From positions 569,263 through 633,262 of the forward strand of contig CACRXP010000143.1 in NCBI GenBank assembly GCA_902702965.1: 64,000 nt of DNA, given 5' to 3'. Each line of letters begins with the position of its first letter. Position 1 is the stretch's first letter. The stretch comes from Spirometra erinaceieuropaei (taxonomy: Eukaryota > Platyhelminthes > Cestoda > Diphyllobothriidea > Diphyllobothriidae). The position numbers and the translations under genes were made by a program. Below the pieces are notes generated by a model, which saw only the letters and a program-made list of their open reading frames with translations, did no database searches and was not told the DNA's origin. Shown in pieces: positions 37,661-48,200 of the stretch.

Positions 37661-39364
37661 CGAAGCTATTTCTCCAGTGATCGCATCTTCTTAAGTCGAA
37701 CTGTTTCGTAAAACTTGTCTATTGGATTTTGTCGAATTTCTGGCTGTCACTGTCATAGTACAAGCCGAAGCTTGCAAGTTAAAAATTAATAGATACATCT
37801 CGCCCGCCATTTGTTTATTTATAGTCAGTTTCACTAATATCAGTGGGAATAAAGTAACCTCTGCACATAGTACCTATTGGACGTGACGTAAATCACAACC
37901 TTTAACTAAAGCAACTAACGATTTCCTATCAATCCTAAACGCTTCCAATCATGAACCACAATAAATAAACAAAGGTATGTGGTGAAATGCTAACACCCAA
38001 TTAAGTATTGCATGTCCCCATATGCTTTTTAATAACAGCTCTCTTGAGGAATGCAGAAATGCCAAAGGGCACGAATTCGCAGCAAATGTGCAAAATTAAT
38101 TTGTAAGATAAACAAATCTCTCCGTGTAAGCATGCAACCAATATAGGGTAAATGCATAAGTACATGTAACTTGATTTGGCTAATGATCATACAGAACGTC
38201 TTCATAGGATTATAACAAAATGTCTGCTTATTTATATGGTGTTCTAAGATAGCCGTTGCAAAAACTGGGTGCGTTTTTTCCTTTATGACAAATATAAATA
38301 CATTTTCACCAAACAAAACGACTTTATTTTTCCTTATACTGGAACTATTTATGTCATAATAGTCTGTTTTTAATAAACAACCACAAAGGCCGAATAAATA
38401 GGAACATGCGGCTTAAATGCTATATTTGTGTCTGGGCTGTTTTTGAGTTACGAATTAGCAGAACAAAGATCGCACAAAAGTGATCTGCACATGTGCTAAA
38501 ATTAGAATTCTGCTTTCCGATGTACCCTTGTGCTGTTACTAAAGGAACATTTGCGCGCGATTTGAAAATAGGCCAAGTCGAAAAACGTTGCATGTGGCCG
38601 ATAGTATGGGTTTATATTATTACATTAAGAAGAGAGAAAATGTTTTTTTCTGAACATAACTTGCTTCCTTTTATCCATTTTACATCTTTTTAAGCAAAGA
38701 GGTAAATTACGTGTTAGAACTAAGAAAAAACGTTCAACTAATTTGTTCAGTTTACGTTAATGTCTTATAATTTAAAAAATGCGCAGCTAGGTATTCGTTA
38801 AAAGACGCCTTAATGTAAGTTAGTGTCGATATCTGCCTACTTGTTTTTGCTTTTTCATTTATACATATATAGTTGATGGTATAACACGTTAAATGTTCTG
38901 GTAAAAATTTTAACAAGCATATCATATATTTGATGCTGTGGTTTGCGTTTCTTTGATATATTTCAGACATTCGCAGTCTTCTTCTAAAGAAGTACTTACT
39001 AAGACTCCGTTTTGTCCACAAAAATGCGACAGATTTAGGCAACATCAAACCTTTCTACGTTACCGAAAATACCATAATGAAACCGTATCTTTGTGTGCAT
39101 CTTACTCTGAACAAAGATGCATATAAACAAGAAAAACATAAAAATATATTTTTTGGAAGAACAAATTAAATTTGACCGATATTAAGCATTTAACCCCTGA
39201 AAAACGCTTGTATAAATTGTTGGTCTTTCATGCACAAAACGCAAAAACAAACCTTCTCGATGGTAGTTTGTCTGAATAATTCAGGTTTTACTAGGCGTAG
39301 ACAAATATATGCTGATTACCTGAACATTCCGACTGTTTTTTGCGTCTTGCCGTGCAAAAGAGAT
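37661..39364. other. Unassigned interval
   Basis: AT-rich; frames at 38029-38316 and 38752-39048 (minus) have no recognised motifs. Confidence 0.35.
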
Positions 39365-40315
39365 GTCAGGTCGGTAGGCGCCTAAGAAAGGATACGGAAA
39401 CTAACATCGGAAGGGTTTTAGCATGTGTCGTTATCAGCTTCTTTCAATATCTTAAGGAAAAATTTTTGGCAAATAGTTAATGATGGAAACGCACCCAGAA
39501 ATAAGCAGGTTAGACCAGAACGGTCCATAAATAGACAAAACGACGATTTTTTCGTCCAGTAAAAAGTACATCATATTTCTATTGAGATACTTTACGAGCA
39601 ACACTCGCCAATGTCTCTTATGAGCACAGTCAGGAAAAGGATGTGGGAATCTAAATTTTATCGACGGGAAGCCATAAGGAATTTAGTTTTAAACGGAAAA
39701 GTATAGAACATTTGTTTCTTTGCTACGAAAAGTATAGGTTACCGGCCCTCATTCTGGAAGAGCATTTGATTTTGCAATAAGGTCTTATATTTATGCAAGC
39801 CTACGAAGAAGATCCAGGGGGAAGTATGTGGAAAAGGAGCATGCTCCGCCGACGCCAATCTTCAAAAACTGTCGGCGATTGATGATTTGCATAGCAATTA
39901 ACTTCGGAGAGTAGCCGGTCTGGCGGTCGACTATCGATACCACCAACAGCAAGGTGTTTGTCAACGTTTTAAGAGGTGTCATAGGTAACAACGACATTAA
40001 CCGTCGCTGACTGGACATCATAATTTTAAAAAACTATGTCCTCCTCGGCGCTCATAAGTGATACTACCCTGACAACTATTGCAACCGTAATTTGACTTTT
40101 TGCACGACGGCAGCCAGCCTCTCCACATGTGGCCTCCAGTTTATTTTTTATCCCTGTAGACAGCCCTAATTCCCGTCCTTATTAGGAGACACTGGCACAA
40201 GACAAATAAACACTTTCGACACAAGAAGATTTCCGTTTTGTGGTAGATAATCACGCTGAACGATCCGCTCGACCCAACCTGGTCATCCCCTATCTGCAAG
40301 AATTTATGCCGTTCA
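39365..40315 (+). pseudogene. Tc1/mariner transposase copy B, heavily decayed
   Basis: This is plus-strand homology to the copy at 46283-47417. Readable blocks in order are LWQIVNDGNAPRNKQ (end of the helix-turn-helix region), RSINRQNDDFF, RKRMWESKFYRREA, FWKSI and FCNKVLYL at the first catalytic Asp (now Asn), and LMICIAINFGE then PVWRSTIDTTNSKVF. The second Asp (40032-40034) is now Asn and the catalytic Glu codon (40183-40185) is now TAG. Many stops and frameshifts interrupt it. A segment of about 46 nt at 40058-40103 sits where copy A has its intron; its acceptor AG is lost. No terminal repeats were found. Confidence 0.8.
40058..40103 (+). other. Intron remnant in transposase copy B
   Basis: Starts GTGATA and holds TTTGAC near its 3' end, with TTTTTGC where copy A has ATTTTAG. 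Removing 46 nt makes the distance between the second Asp codon and the Glu codon 105 nt, exactly as in spliced copy A. Confidence 0.6.
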
Positions 40316-43300
40316 AAATGCAAATGGACAGTCAAAAATGTACTCATTGTTTTACTCGTAATTGTTTTTAATTAGTGTTATTATTTGATACGTTTCTCTC
40401 TGCTATGCACCCTTCTTGTTAACCCAACTTAGGCTATTTGAAATGTAGCAATTTTTTAAGTTTTACTTTTTAATGAAAATAATTGTTTTTACGCTACTCA
40501 GTACTTATATAGACCCGTCTATGTCATTTTTCAATCAACAATCTTCTCCTCACTCTCATGCGGCTTTAGGGAAAGCGGCTTGGGCGAGGATTGCGTTAAA
40601 GGAATTTTCTTGTCCTAACGCATAAGATTTCAAACGTAAGCATAACCAGCTAAGACATATCGCCCATGAGAGCAGCGTTTGTTCGAACACTAGCAGCAGA
40701 TAAGGGAAATATAGATCGACTATCGTAGGCAGAATCGACAATCTGAATTTCGATCATGATGTTTCAGGAGTTCTGCACTCTACAACAGTTAGCATTTTAT
40801 GTCAACATAATGGAGAGCTGAGCCATAAACTAATGAGACTGACCAAATGCGTAATCCTTGTAATTGTATGTTCTAGCAACGAAAAGTAGACTATATTGTC
40901 ATAGATTCGTCATTCTTATCAGGTTTATAATTAAAGACGCGCTTAAGAAGCATGTAAACAATGCTAGAGAAGCAAAACTTGACAAAAAAACCTACATTTT
41001 AGTAAACGGAAGCACTGTTCGCCCGGAATAAATCTGAAAAAAGGAAAGGCCTTTGCTTTGTTTGAAGAATGCTTCGGAAACTCAATCTTACGTGGAACGA
41101 AAAAGCGCCGGGTTTTAACAGATTTATGTGTACATACTGTGGCGAAACGTTATCATAAATCGTGGCGTATAACACGACATTTACTGAGCTCTGATCAAAC
41201 TGTTTTTCGAAAGGCAAACGAGGCGCTCTAAGGTAATGGCAGTCTCTTGCCAGAATTGCTTACTGCTTGTTAACCTTAAACGGTTTCGAGTTAAACCTTC
41301 CGACAGACATTACGCAACCGTGATTAAAAGAAGTCGTATTTTCTATATGTCTAAAATCTAAACCAAAAGTGTTAACAAATAGGTTAAAAATGTGTTGACC
41401 ATTCTACAGACCATGAGCAAAATCGGCCCTGAATTTAAAGCTTTAGGTGATTATTAACCTTAAGTAGTTCATAAATAGGGTAACTTGGTGGTTTTCGCGA
41501 AATTGTTCCGGAACGACGACTATGGCTCTGCAATGAGTTATACAAAATGGCAGAAATGAGGAAATTTCAGGTAAAGGAAATTTAATCACCTCTTAATCTC
41601 ACGTTTTCCTACCGTGGTTCTTCTTTACGTTTTTCACCAATATAATCCGTTTTCTATAAAGCGACATGAATAGCGTACGATTTTTAAACAAATATCTTCA
41701 AGTAATCCTAACTGTTCCAAATTTGTCAAATATTTAGGATGACATACTCGAAGCTGAATGATATAATAATATAGAATCTAGTTTTGGTAAGATGGGTCAT
41801 GAAAGTTTTGTTATCGCGTGCTTAATTCTCCTGAAATAGACTCTTTAAAAGAGAGGTCTGAATGACGCCGGCCGAGGTTGTTGAAAATGGGACTGTTTTC
41901 TGTAAATCAATTTAAAAATATATTTATAAACATTTTTGTGTTACGCCACTATTTGCCTTCCTTTGAGAACAGCTTTTTGACTGACATACCATCTTCTGCG
42001 CAAAGCATTTATGAGTAAAATCTTGCACTCGTTTAAAGAAGCAACTTTGCGTTACAAATGCCTGAGGACACACGAATCAACAGTATAACAATTTAAAATT
42101 TATCTGATCAGTGACGGATTCATCGAACATTCCTTGGTTATATCTCGCTTTAAAATACTCCCTATGCAGAAATAGTACTCATAAGCACACGCCTGGATAT
42201 TATCTAGAATGCCTGCTGACAAAAGTTACATCCCTCAATATTATTGTGTGGATATATAAACAACGCAAAACGCTATGAAAAATAATCTCCGTTTCGGGAT
42301 TAATGTTCTGAAAGCGCACAGCAGTCAAAAGGTTTTTTCTGCGCGCTTATTGTTTAATTTTAATTTTAGTTAAGCAGACATGAATAAAATAATTTTTTAC
42401 ACAATGATAACGTATGTTACTAACAATTTCGTCTATTTAACTGACGTAAGCAGGTTGATGGCACCATAAATAGGGTCAATTAACAAGGCGCCGTGGTTTG
42501 CATATGCTCAAAATGACACTGCCGTAAGCCAAGTGGGCAAGCCAGCAGCTTAAAAACCGAAAAGCAAAAAGGGCAGCTCAAAGGTAATTAGGTTGCATTT
42601 TTTCAGCTCAAAACAATGGTGGTCTTTAGTTTTACTTAAACTACTTTACTCATATAAATCTCATTGTCAAGAAAAAGGCATACCGACTAATTTTCCAAAT
42701 TAGTTAGAAATAAATTCCCGTCATTATGATAAACATATGCATTATTACCATAAGGATAGGGACTAGCGCAGAGTAATACGTTGCAGAGAAAAATATAAAT
42801 ACCAGATTGTTGTGTTTACACGGTTGTTAAAATGTGATTTCTACAGGGTCTAAAGCCTGTGGTCGGGGTCGCACATTAGCTAGTCTTTCTAATTAAAAAT
42901 TAATTAAAATTTTGTTAACACGTTTTCGATTTGAAAGAATAGCATACTTAGCATTGTATCTTTCATAAACGATGGCATTTTTCCTTCAAATACAGATGCC
43001 GGGCATTTCACAATATGATCTCCGCCTGAATACATAATTTGTCACAATCAAACTGATAACCTAAGGTGTGTAGATTTCTTCCTTTTATTCTTAATAAGTT
43101 TGTAGATGTTAAAGAAATATGAGGCTTATATAGGATGTTCTTTGAAGCATTCATGAATTTGGAACATTTCAGGTTAAGACTTACAGGTACGGATAATGTG
43201 TGCGGGGTAAAGAAAAGCAATGGAGAACCGCACGTAATATTTTTAAAAGAAGAGCCTTTTCGCTAGTTGATAGCGCGCCCCGAGGCGTCGATGTCCATAC

Positions 43301-44069
43301 AACATCTACATCGATTTATCTTTTTGCACTCTGAAACGTAATTTATTAGTAAAAGGGAAACGCATATTTAAAAACCTGCATGGAGCACAATTAGGTTGTA
43401 AAAAATACTTAAAATATTGCTAGATGGAATGCATACGTCTGCCAGTAAAACAGGAGTGTTAAAAAACTAACGAATTTTTTAACCAATAGTTAACATTTTA
43501 GCCCGCGCATAAACTAAATTTTTAACGACGTCACATTATAAAATTAAAATGTTACTGCAGCGTCAGAGCGGGTTTATTGTCAATCAGAGATTGACAATTC
43601 CTTTTTGAAAAACTGAAATATACCTGTCGTACAAGCAAAAAATTTGAAAAGACGTAATTCTCCGCTAAATTACTATGGCAAATAGTATTTTGTGCATTTT
43701 GTCAGCGAGGTATGATTAAATTTCTAGGCGCATCAAACAGCTAAGCAACTGAATGAGGTTTGCCTTACACAAGACAATATTGTATAAATTCAACTGCACT
43801 TGGTTTTTTGAACGTAAAAAGTTTTAAAACAGGTTAGATAACAACAGGCTGTGAATCGTGAATTGATAACTGGATGTATGAAGAGAGCATCAGACAATTG
43901 CTCATTATGCTTCGCTTGAACGCCGCAAACATTGTGATATGAATATTATCCTCAACATGGCGTTGATATTGCATAGCCTAAAAGTCCAACCTCTTCGTTC
44001 TTTTACATGGTAATTCGTCGATCAGGATACGGAATGCGTTCGCCCCCACTACTTATTGGGACTCAGTCG
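40316..44069. other. Unassigned AT-rich interval
   Basis: The largest gap in the window. No frame above about 72 codons and no recognised repeat. Confidence 0.4.
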
Positions 44070-44195
44070 GCAGCATATGCAGAGAAGAAGTGTTAACAAA
44101 GACAGGTAGACTTGGATGGCGATTTTTGGCTCATTGGCCGTCATCAGTCGGTCATACCTAACTCCAAGTGCGGATCACATGAGGTTGGAGCCCGA
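44070..44195 (-). mobile_element. tRNA-Arg-derived SINE fragment, minus strand
   Basis: The plus strand reads GGCTCATTGGCCGTCATCAG, then TCGGTCATACC, CTCCAAGTGCGGA and GGAGCCCG. This is the tail and B-box side of the family at 45.3 kb in reverse. The tRNA anticodon arm is not recognisable. Confidence 0.65.
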
Positions 44196-44984
44196 ATTTG
44201 GTACTATTGCAGTGAGTTGCACCATTGCTTGCGAAGGTTCTAGTTTCAACTCTAAAATAGAACAGGACGAGCAAATTTCGTAATCCGATCTGTGCGTGCC
44301 CCTAAATCTAACTTATATTCTCAATCACAAGTGACAGGACAATAGGCCAGTGGCTCAACGGCAGAACATCAATCCTATGAACAAATATCCCGAATCCCTA
44401 GGTATACGTGTGAATAAGAGATTTCGGAAATTATCAGACTTGAATTAACGAACAATTAATGGCTATCCGCCAACGTGACCCCTTATCATTCGTGTTCGCG
44501 CACGCTCTTGGTTGTGGCTACCGTTCTTATCGGGACGGTACTGAAGTGATCGCTATGGCTAACACGTAACAGGCATACGAATTCATCGAAGCCTGGTACT
44601 CCAATTTCAGGCAACATCAACCTCCACGTTAGTCGATATGTCTCCTGCGAGGGTCTCCGATCTCGGTTGGCTGACTGTCGCATACCTTAATAGCAACAAC
44701 TAGCAATGCATGCTCGAACATGTAGGATCTCGCCGACATTCCATTCATTCCTCCTTCCAACACCACGGTGAACAACAGTTGAGACGCAAAACACCTCCTC
44801 TCACCTCCGGCACCCATCGCAACAGGATGCACACACCGCTTTGCAAGGTCGCCTTCTTAGCTCCCTGTCTGCATTTTCAAACACTAGTGCGACAAATCCA
44901 ACTTGTACTTTACATTTAATATGATTGTTGGTTAGTGTAACCAATGTGAAAATTTAACGTGTAAACTCTTTTTTCTTGCACATA

Positions 44985-45321
44985 TATATGCAGTTTTTCA
45001 TTACCGACAAAAACAAGGAATGTTGAAATGGCTCTTTCGGTCTTCTTTGTCGTCGTCAGCCAGCCATATTCAATCCCGAAGTGTGGAACACCTGAAACTC
45101 GATCCAGCGACCTAGTAGTTAGAAGTCGGACTCGTTGTCCTGTTGGTTGCGATCGAGCATGTACAATGGTAGAAGAGCTTTCCCCGCTCATTTTTATGGA
45201 AGTCACTTTTCCCATTGTGTCTTGCGGGCTCTCTTTCGAGCCAAACCAGCAGGCGCACAGCGGCGCACGATACAGGCGAACGACTCTCTACCACTATACA
45301 TTACCCATTGCAGGAAAATGA
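44985..45321 (-). mobile_element. tRNA-Arg-derived SINE copy, minus strand, with inverted extension
   Basis: On the minus strand, from high to low coordinates, it has a tail-like block (GCTGGTTTGGCTCGAAAGAG, then GACACAATGGGA). The tRNA head follows with CGACTTCTAACTAC (loop CTTCTAA) and GGTCGCTGGATCGAG as B box. GGTGTTCCACACTTCGGGA, GGCTGACGACGAC and CCTTGTTTTTGTCGG come next. It meets the plus-strand copy head-to-head at about 45313. Confidence 0.75.
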
Positions 45322-45560
45322 GCCCGTGGCTCATTGATTGGATGCGTTGGACTTCTAACTAAAAGTTCGCGGGCTCGAGCGTCTGGCGTTTCACACTTTG
45401 GGCTTGGGAATGACTGAATGACGACGGCGAACAAGCCCGAAATGACCATCCCCGTATTTCTTGCCTTTGTCAGTGATAGCATTCTGTCTATATCATGCGC
45501 CGCTGTCCTGCTGCTGGTTGGGCTTCAGTGAGTGCCCGTTAAGCAAAAAGGGATGAGTCA
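45313..45560 (+). mobile_element. tRNA-Arg-derived SINE, best-preserved copy
   Basis: The head has an A box (GTGGCTCATTGATTGGATG, from 45327), an anticodon arm GTTGGACTTCTAACT with TCT at 45354-45356, and a B box GCGGGCTCGAG near 45370. Canonical tRNA-Arg(UCU) has the same GTTGGACTTCTAA arm. The tail runs through TTTCACACTTTGGGCTTGGG, GACGACGGCGAAC, TATTTCTTGCCTTTGTCAG, TATATCATGCGCCGCTGTCC and CTGCTGCTGGTTGGGCT. Transcription would be by RNA polymerase III from the internal boxes if it were active. There is no long poly-A tail. Confidence 0.8.
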
Positions 45561-46282
45561 ATTCCGCAAAACGATCAGTGGACGTTCCTCTACGTAAGGA
45601 ACGCTGGAATGCCCACTGAGGAGCCGAACCCCTTGCAGGTGGGTCACATAATGGCAGAACATTGGCAAAACGCGTTTTTGGGATTTTAGTTGACGCCTTT
45701 GTCGAAAGTACTGCATAATACGTTTGCCATATACATTTTATAGCAGTCGTAGTACTGCTTGTTTGCAAATTGGGCATTACGTGGCTATTCCACAGTTGTG
45801 GATTGTCTTCGACTCGAATGCTCATTGAAATGTTGGGTTTGTCCCTAAAAAGTCCTGTCCAGAAGACTAAGCTCTATTATTTGCTGTGAAATATTTCTAA
45901 TATTACTTGCTTGATGTACGTGTATTCAATCATGAATGGATAGACACTGATTTATCGGCTTCTCAGCTGCTAGATGGGGTTATGATTGGCTGACTGAAGG
46001 CAACATTAGTCCGAAACAGTACATTCTAATCTACCTGCATTCTCTGCCTTCCCTCCCTGCTGCAATGCATATATACAGTAACAGTGCTAACTCATGAAAT
46101 GTCATGAATTAACACAGGTTAACGACTTAAACGCAGAATCGGTAAACACTACGGCTGCCAAAAGCTGATAGCGGAAAATAAACGATGTGTCAAAGAAATA
46201 AAGCAAAGTTTGGTTAAGAAATTATTTTCTACTGAGATAAAAATGAATAATTTTCGACAAAAGTCACATTTTCGAGAAACGC

Positions 46283-47417
46283 CTATATTACAACCAAGTT
46301 AATAAAGGCTACGTCTGAGAGTGCATAAAGGAGGAGGGCGCACAAAAGGTCAAACATAATTAAGGACAGAAACAGATACAAAATATTAGTACTTTGTTGA
46401 TTGTCTTTTGAATTAATAACAGCAGAAAGTCTGTCAGACATAGACATGACGAGGCTATCTATGGTGGATTGTGAAATGTAATTATTGAGTATGAAATCCA
46501 ATTTGTCCTGCATTGAAAGAGTCTTCTTAGCTTTGTGCCAATTTCGTTTGACTATTCCAAAAAGATTTTCGATAGGATTCAAATCGGGACTGTTGGCCGG
46601 GATGAAAATGGATTGGAGGCCGATAGCGGAGAGGGTGGTTGTTGTCTAAAATGTTAGATTATATTTGCAAGCGGCATCAAATTCGTACTTCTTTAGAGCG
46701 GTGGACAGGTGCATTGTCCTGCAAAATTACAGTATCCATTCGGCGCCGACTTATGCCGTTGTAGCCGAAAGCATCCTTGACAATTGCAATGAACACCTTG
46801 CTGTTGATGGTGTCGGATGTTGACCACCAGACAGGCCGCTCACCGAATTTAATCGCCATACAAACCATCATCCGCCGACAGTTCTTGAATGTTGCCGTCG
46901 GAGCAGTGTGTTCCCTTGGGAAGTTCTTTCCACATATGACGGTTTGGAGCGATTTCGTAGGCTTCTCTAAAAATAGAACCTCATCGCAGAAGAAAACGCT
47001 CTTCCAAAATGAAGATATGTAATCAATATAATTCTTAGCAAATAAAAGACGTTCTCTAATTTGTTTTCTACTTAAATATGGCTAAATCATGGCCTTCCGC
47101 CGCTGCAGTTCAAATTTCTTCATCCTTTTCCTAATGATGTTCATAGAAAACATTGGCAGATGTTCCCGTTGAATGGTCTCAATGGGCATGTAATGAAACG
47201 TTTTTAATGTACGACGAATAAAATCGTCGTCTTGCTTACTTGTGGACCGTTTGGGTCCCCCTATCTTATTTATAGGAACAGTTTTATCATTAATAATGCG
47301 CCACAGAGTGACCTTGCTAATATTGAAAATACTAGCTAACGACTCACGCGGGATTCCCTCCGCCGCTAATTTTCGAATGCGCTGGAAGTCAACTTCGGAT
47401 AAGTATTGTTTAGACAT
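46283..47417 (-). pseudogene. DD34E Tc1/mariner transposase, near-intact, one intron and one stop
   Basis: It starts at an ATG (47415-47417). Residues 1-41 hold a helix-turn-helix (FQRIRKLAAEGIPRESLASI, then VTLWRIIND), followed by the basic stretch GGPKRSTSK in the place of the GRPR motif. Residues 90-109 (IRKRMKKFELQRRKA) form the second helical region. A TAG at 47082-47084 (codon 112) is the only in-frame stop before the intron. Catalytic residues are Asp145 in FFCDEVLF, Asp234 in ILQDNAP, and Glu in SPDLNPIEN (46568-46570). A 43-nt GT-AG intron (46646-46688) lies between the last two; removing it gives 34 residues between Asp and Glu and an open frame to the TAG at 46283-46285. The spliced protein would be about 363 codons including the TAG position, a usual length for the family. 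The last 35 residues are hydrophobic and atypical, and may lie past the original stop. Confidence 0.85.
46646..46688 (-). other. 43-nt spliceosomal mini-intron in the transposase
   Basis: On the minus strand it begins GTACGA directly after the GAA codon of HRSKE. It contains CTAAC ten bases before the end, a plausible branch site, and ends ATTTTAG. Unspliced, the region has a +1 frame change and a TAG. Spliced, the frame is restored and the catalytic spacing is exactly that of DD34E. The insert at the same position in copy B supports this. Confidence 0.75.
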
Positions 47418-48004
47418 AGGTATCGTTTGGCATGGTAGAGAAAGGTGACGGCATGTCGCGCGAACTCAATATATATATTCGTCGACGACACGCATTTTCA
47501 GTCTGGTAAAACAATCACACTGATAAACTTTTTTATTTTGGTATATTGAAGCATAAAACTTTGCGAATTTGTAAAATAGAATTTTTAGATAAGGAATCGC
47601 ACGTTATTTCCTGAACACAATAAGTAATAATTTATCTGCATTTCCCTGATTTTGTTGATATTGAAATTTACTTTTTTCTTTTTGTTCGAAAGTTTATTGA
47701 AAAATTTCATCCTTTTATTAATCTTCTTAAACAGATTAATAAGGTTACACAAAGATTTTCGATCCGAAAGCTTTAATAGCGTAGGAAACTGCTTGAATAT
47801 CAGGAATCCTCCGATTTCGCCGAAATGCGACCCGTTTTCTATTTAATATACAGATCCGTATCAAACTTTCCTTCAGCAAACGGCCTTTTCGTCCTAACTT
47901 CAACTAAATAAACACAAATAACAACACTAAAAATACGCTACATTTTCCACTATAATTTTGACCTCGGCATTTCATGAGTTAGCACAGGTACTGTATGTGT
48001 ATGT

Positions 48005-48200
48005 TAGGAGGCTCTGTCACAAAGACAGGGGAGACCGAGATGGACATTTCTGACGTATTGGCCGTCGTCCGCTGGTCTTATCTATGCCCAGTTCTTAGCC
48101 GACCCTTGGCCTCGAACTTACATTTTTCGGCCACCGGAGTGATCAACCGTCTAAAGAATGATCGAATGGTCCGTGTCCTGTCGGTTGCGATCAGGAATAT
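48005..48200 (-). mobile_element. tRNA-derived SINE fragment, minus strand
   Basis: The plus strand reads TCACAAAGACAGGGGAGACC, GACATTTCTGACGTATTGG, CCGTCGTCCGCTGG, then CCTTGGCCTCGAACTTAC and GTCCTGTCGGTTGCGATCAG. It starts about 10 bp past the right TA of mariner copy A. The anticodon arm has been lost. Confidence 0.65.

Larger units (their letters stand above)
46076..47993 (-). mobile_element. Tc1/mariner element copy A with terminal repeats and TA target duplication
   Basis: The left end is TA then CAGTAACAGTGCTAACTCAT, continuing GAAATGTC. The right end, reverse-complemented, reads CAGTACCTGTGCTAACTCAT then GAAATGCC, and is followed by TA at 47994-47995. That is a 28-bp terminal repeat with about 25 matches. 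The 1918-bp element carries one transposase gene on the minus strand, with 575 bp upstream of its start and about 207 bp after its stop. The same terminal repeat is found on the intron-less, transposase-less family R MITEs. The right flank continues into a SINE tail at about 48005, so the element may have jumped into a SINE. Confidence 0.85.

Noticed and set aside
44341..44400. Possible tRNA-like stretch (GTGGCTCAACGGCAGAAC)
   Set aside because: An A-box-like start is present but no convincing B box, stem pairing or anticodon arm could be built.
46568..46718. A novel DD48E catalytic spacing in the mariner transposase
   Set aside because: The extra length is explained by a 43-nt GT-AG segment whose removal restores frame and DD34E spacing in both copies.
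46777..47022. 81-codon plus-strand frame
   Set aside because: It is antisense to the transposase of mariner copy A; the frame at 39791-40021 (minus) is the same antisense shadow in copy B.
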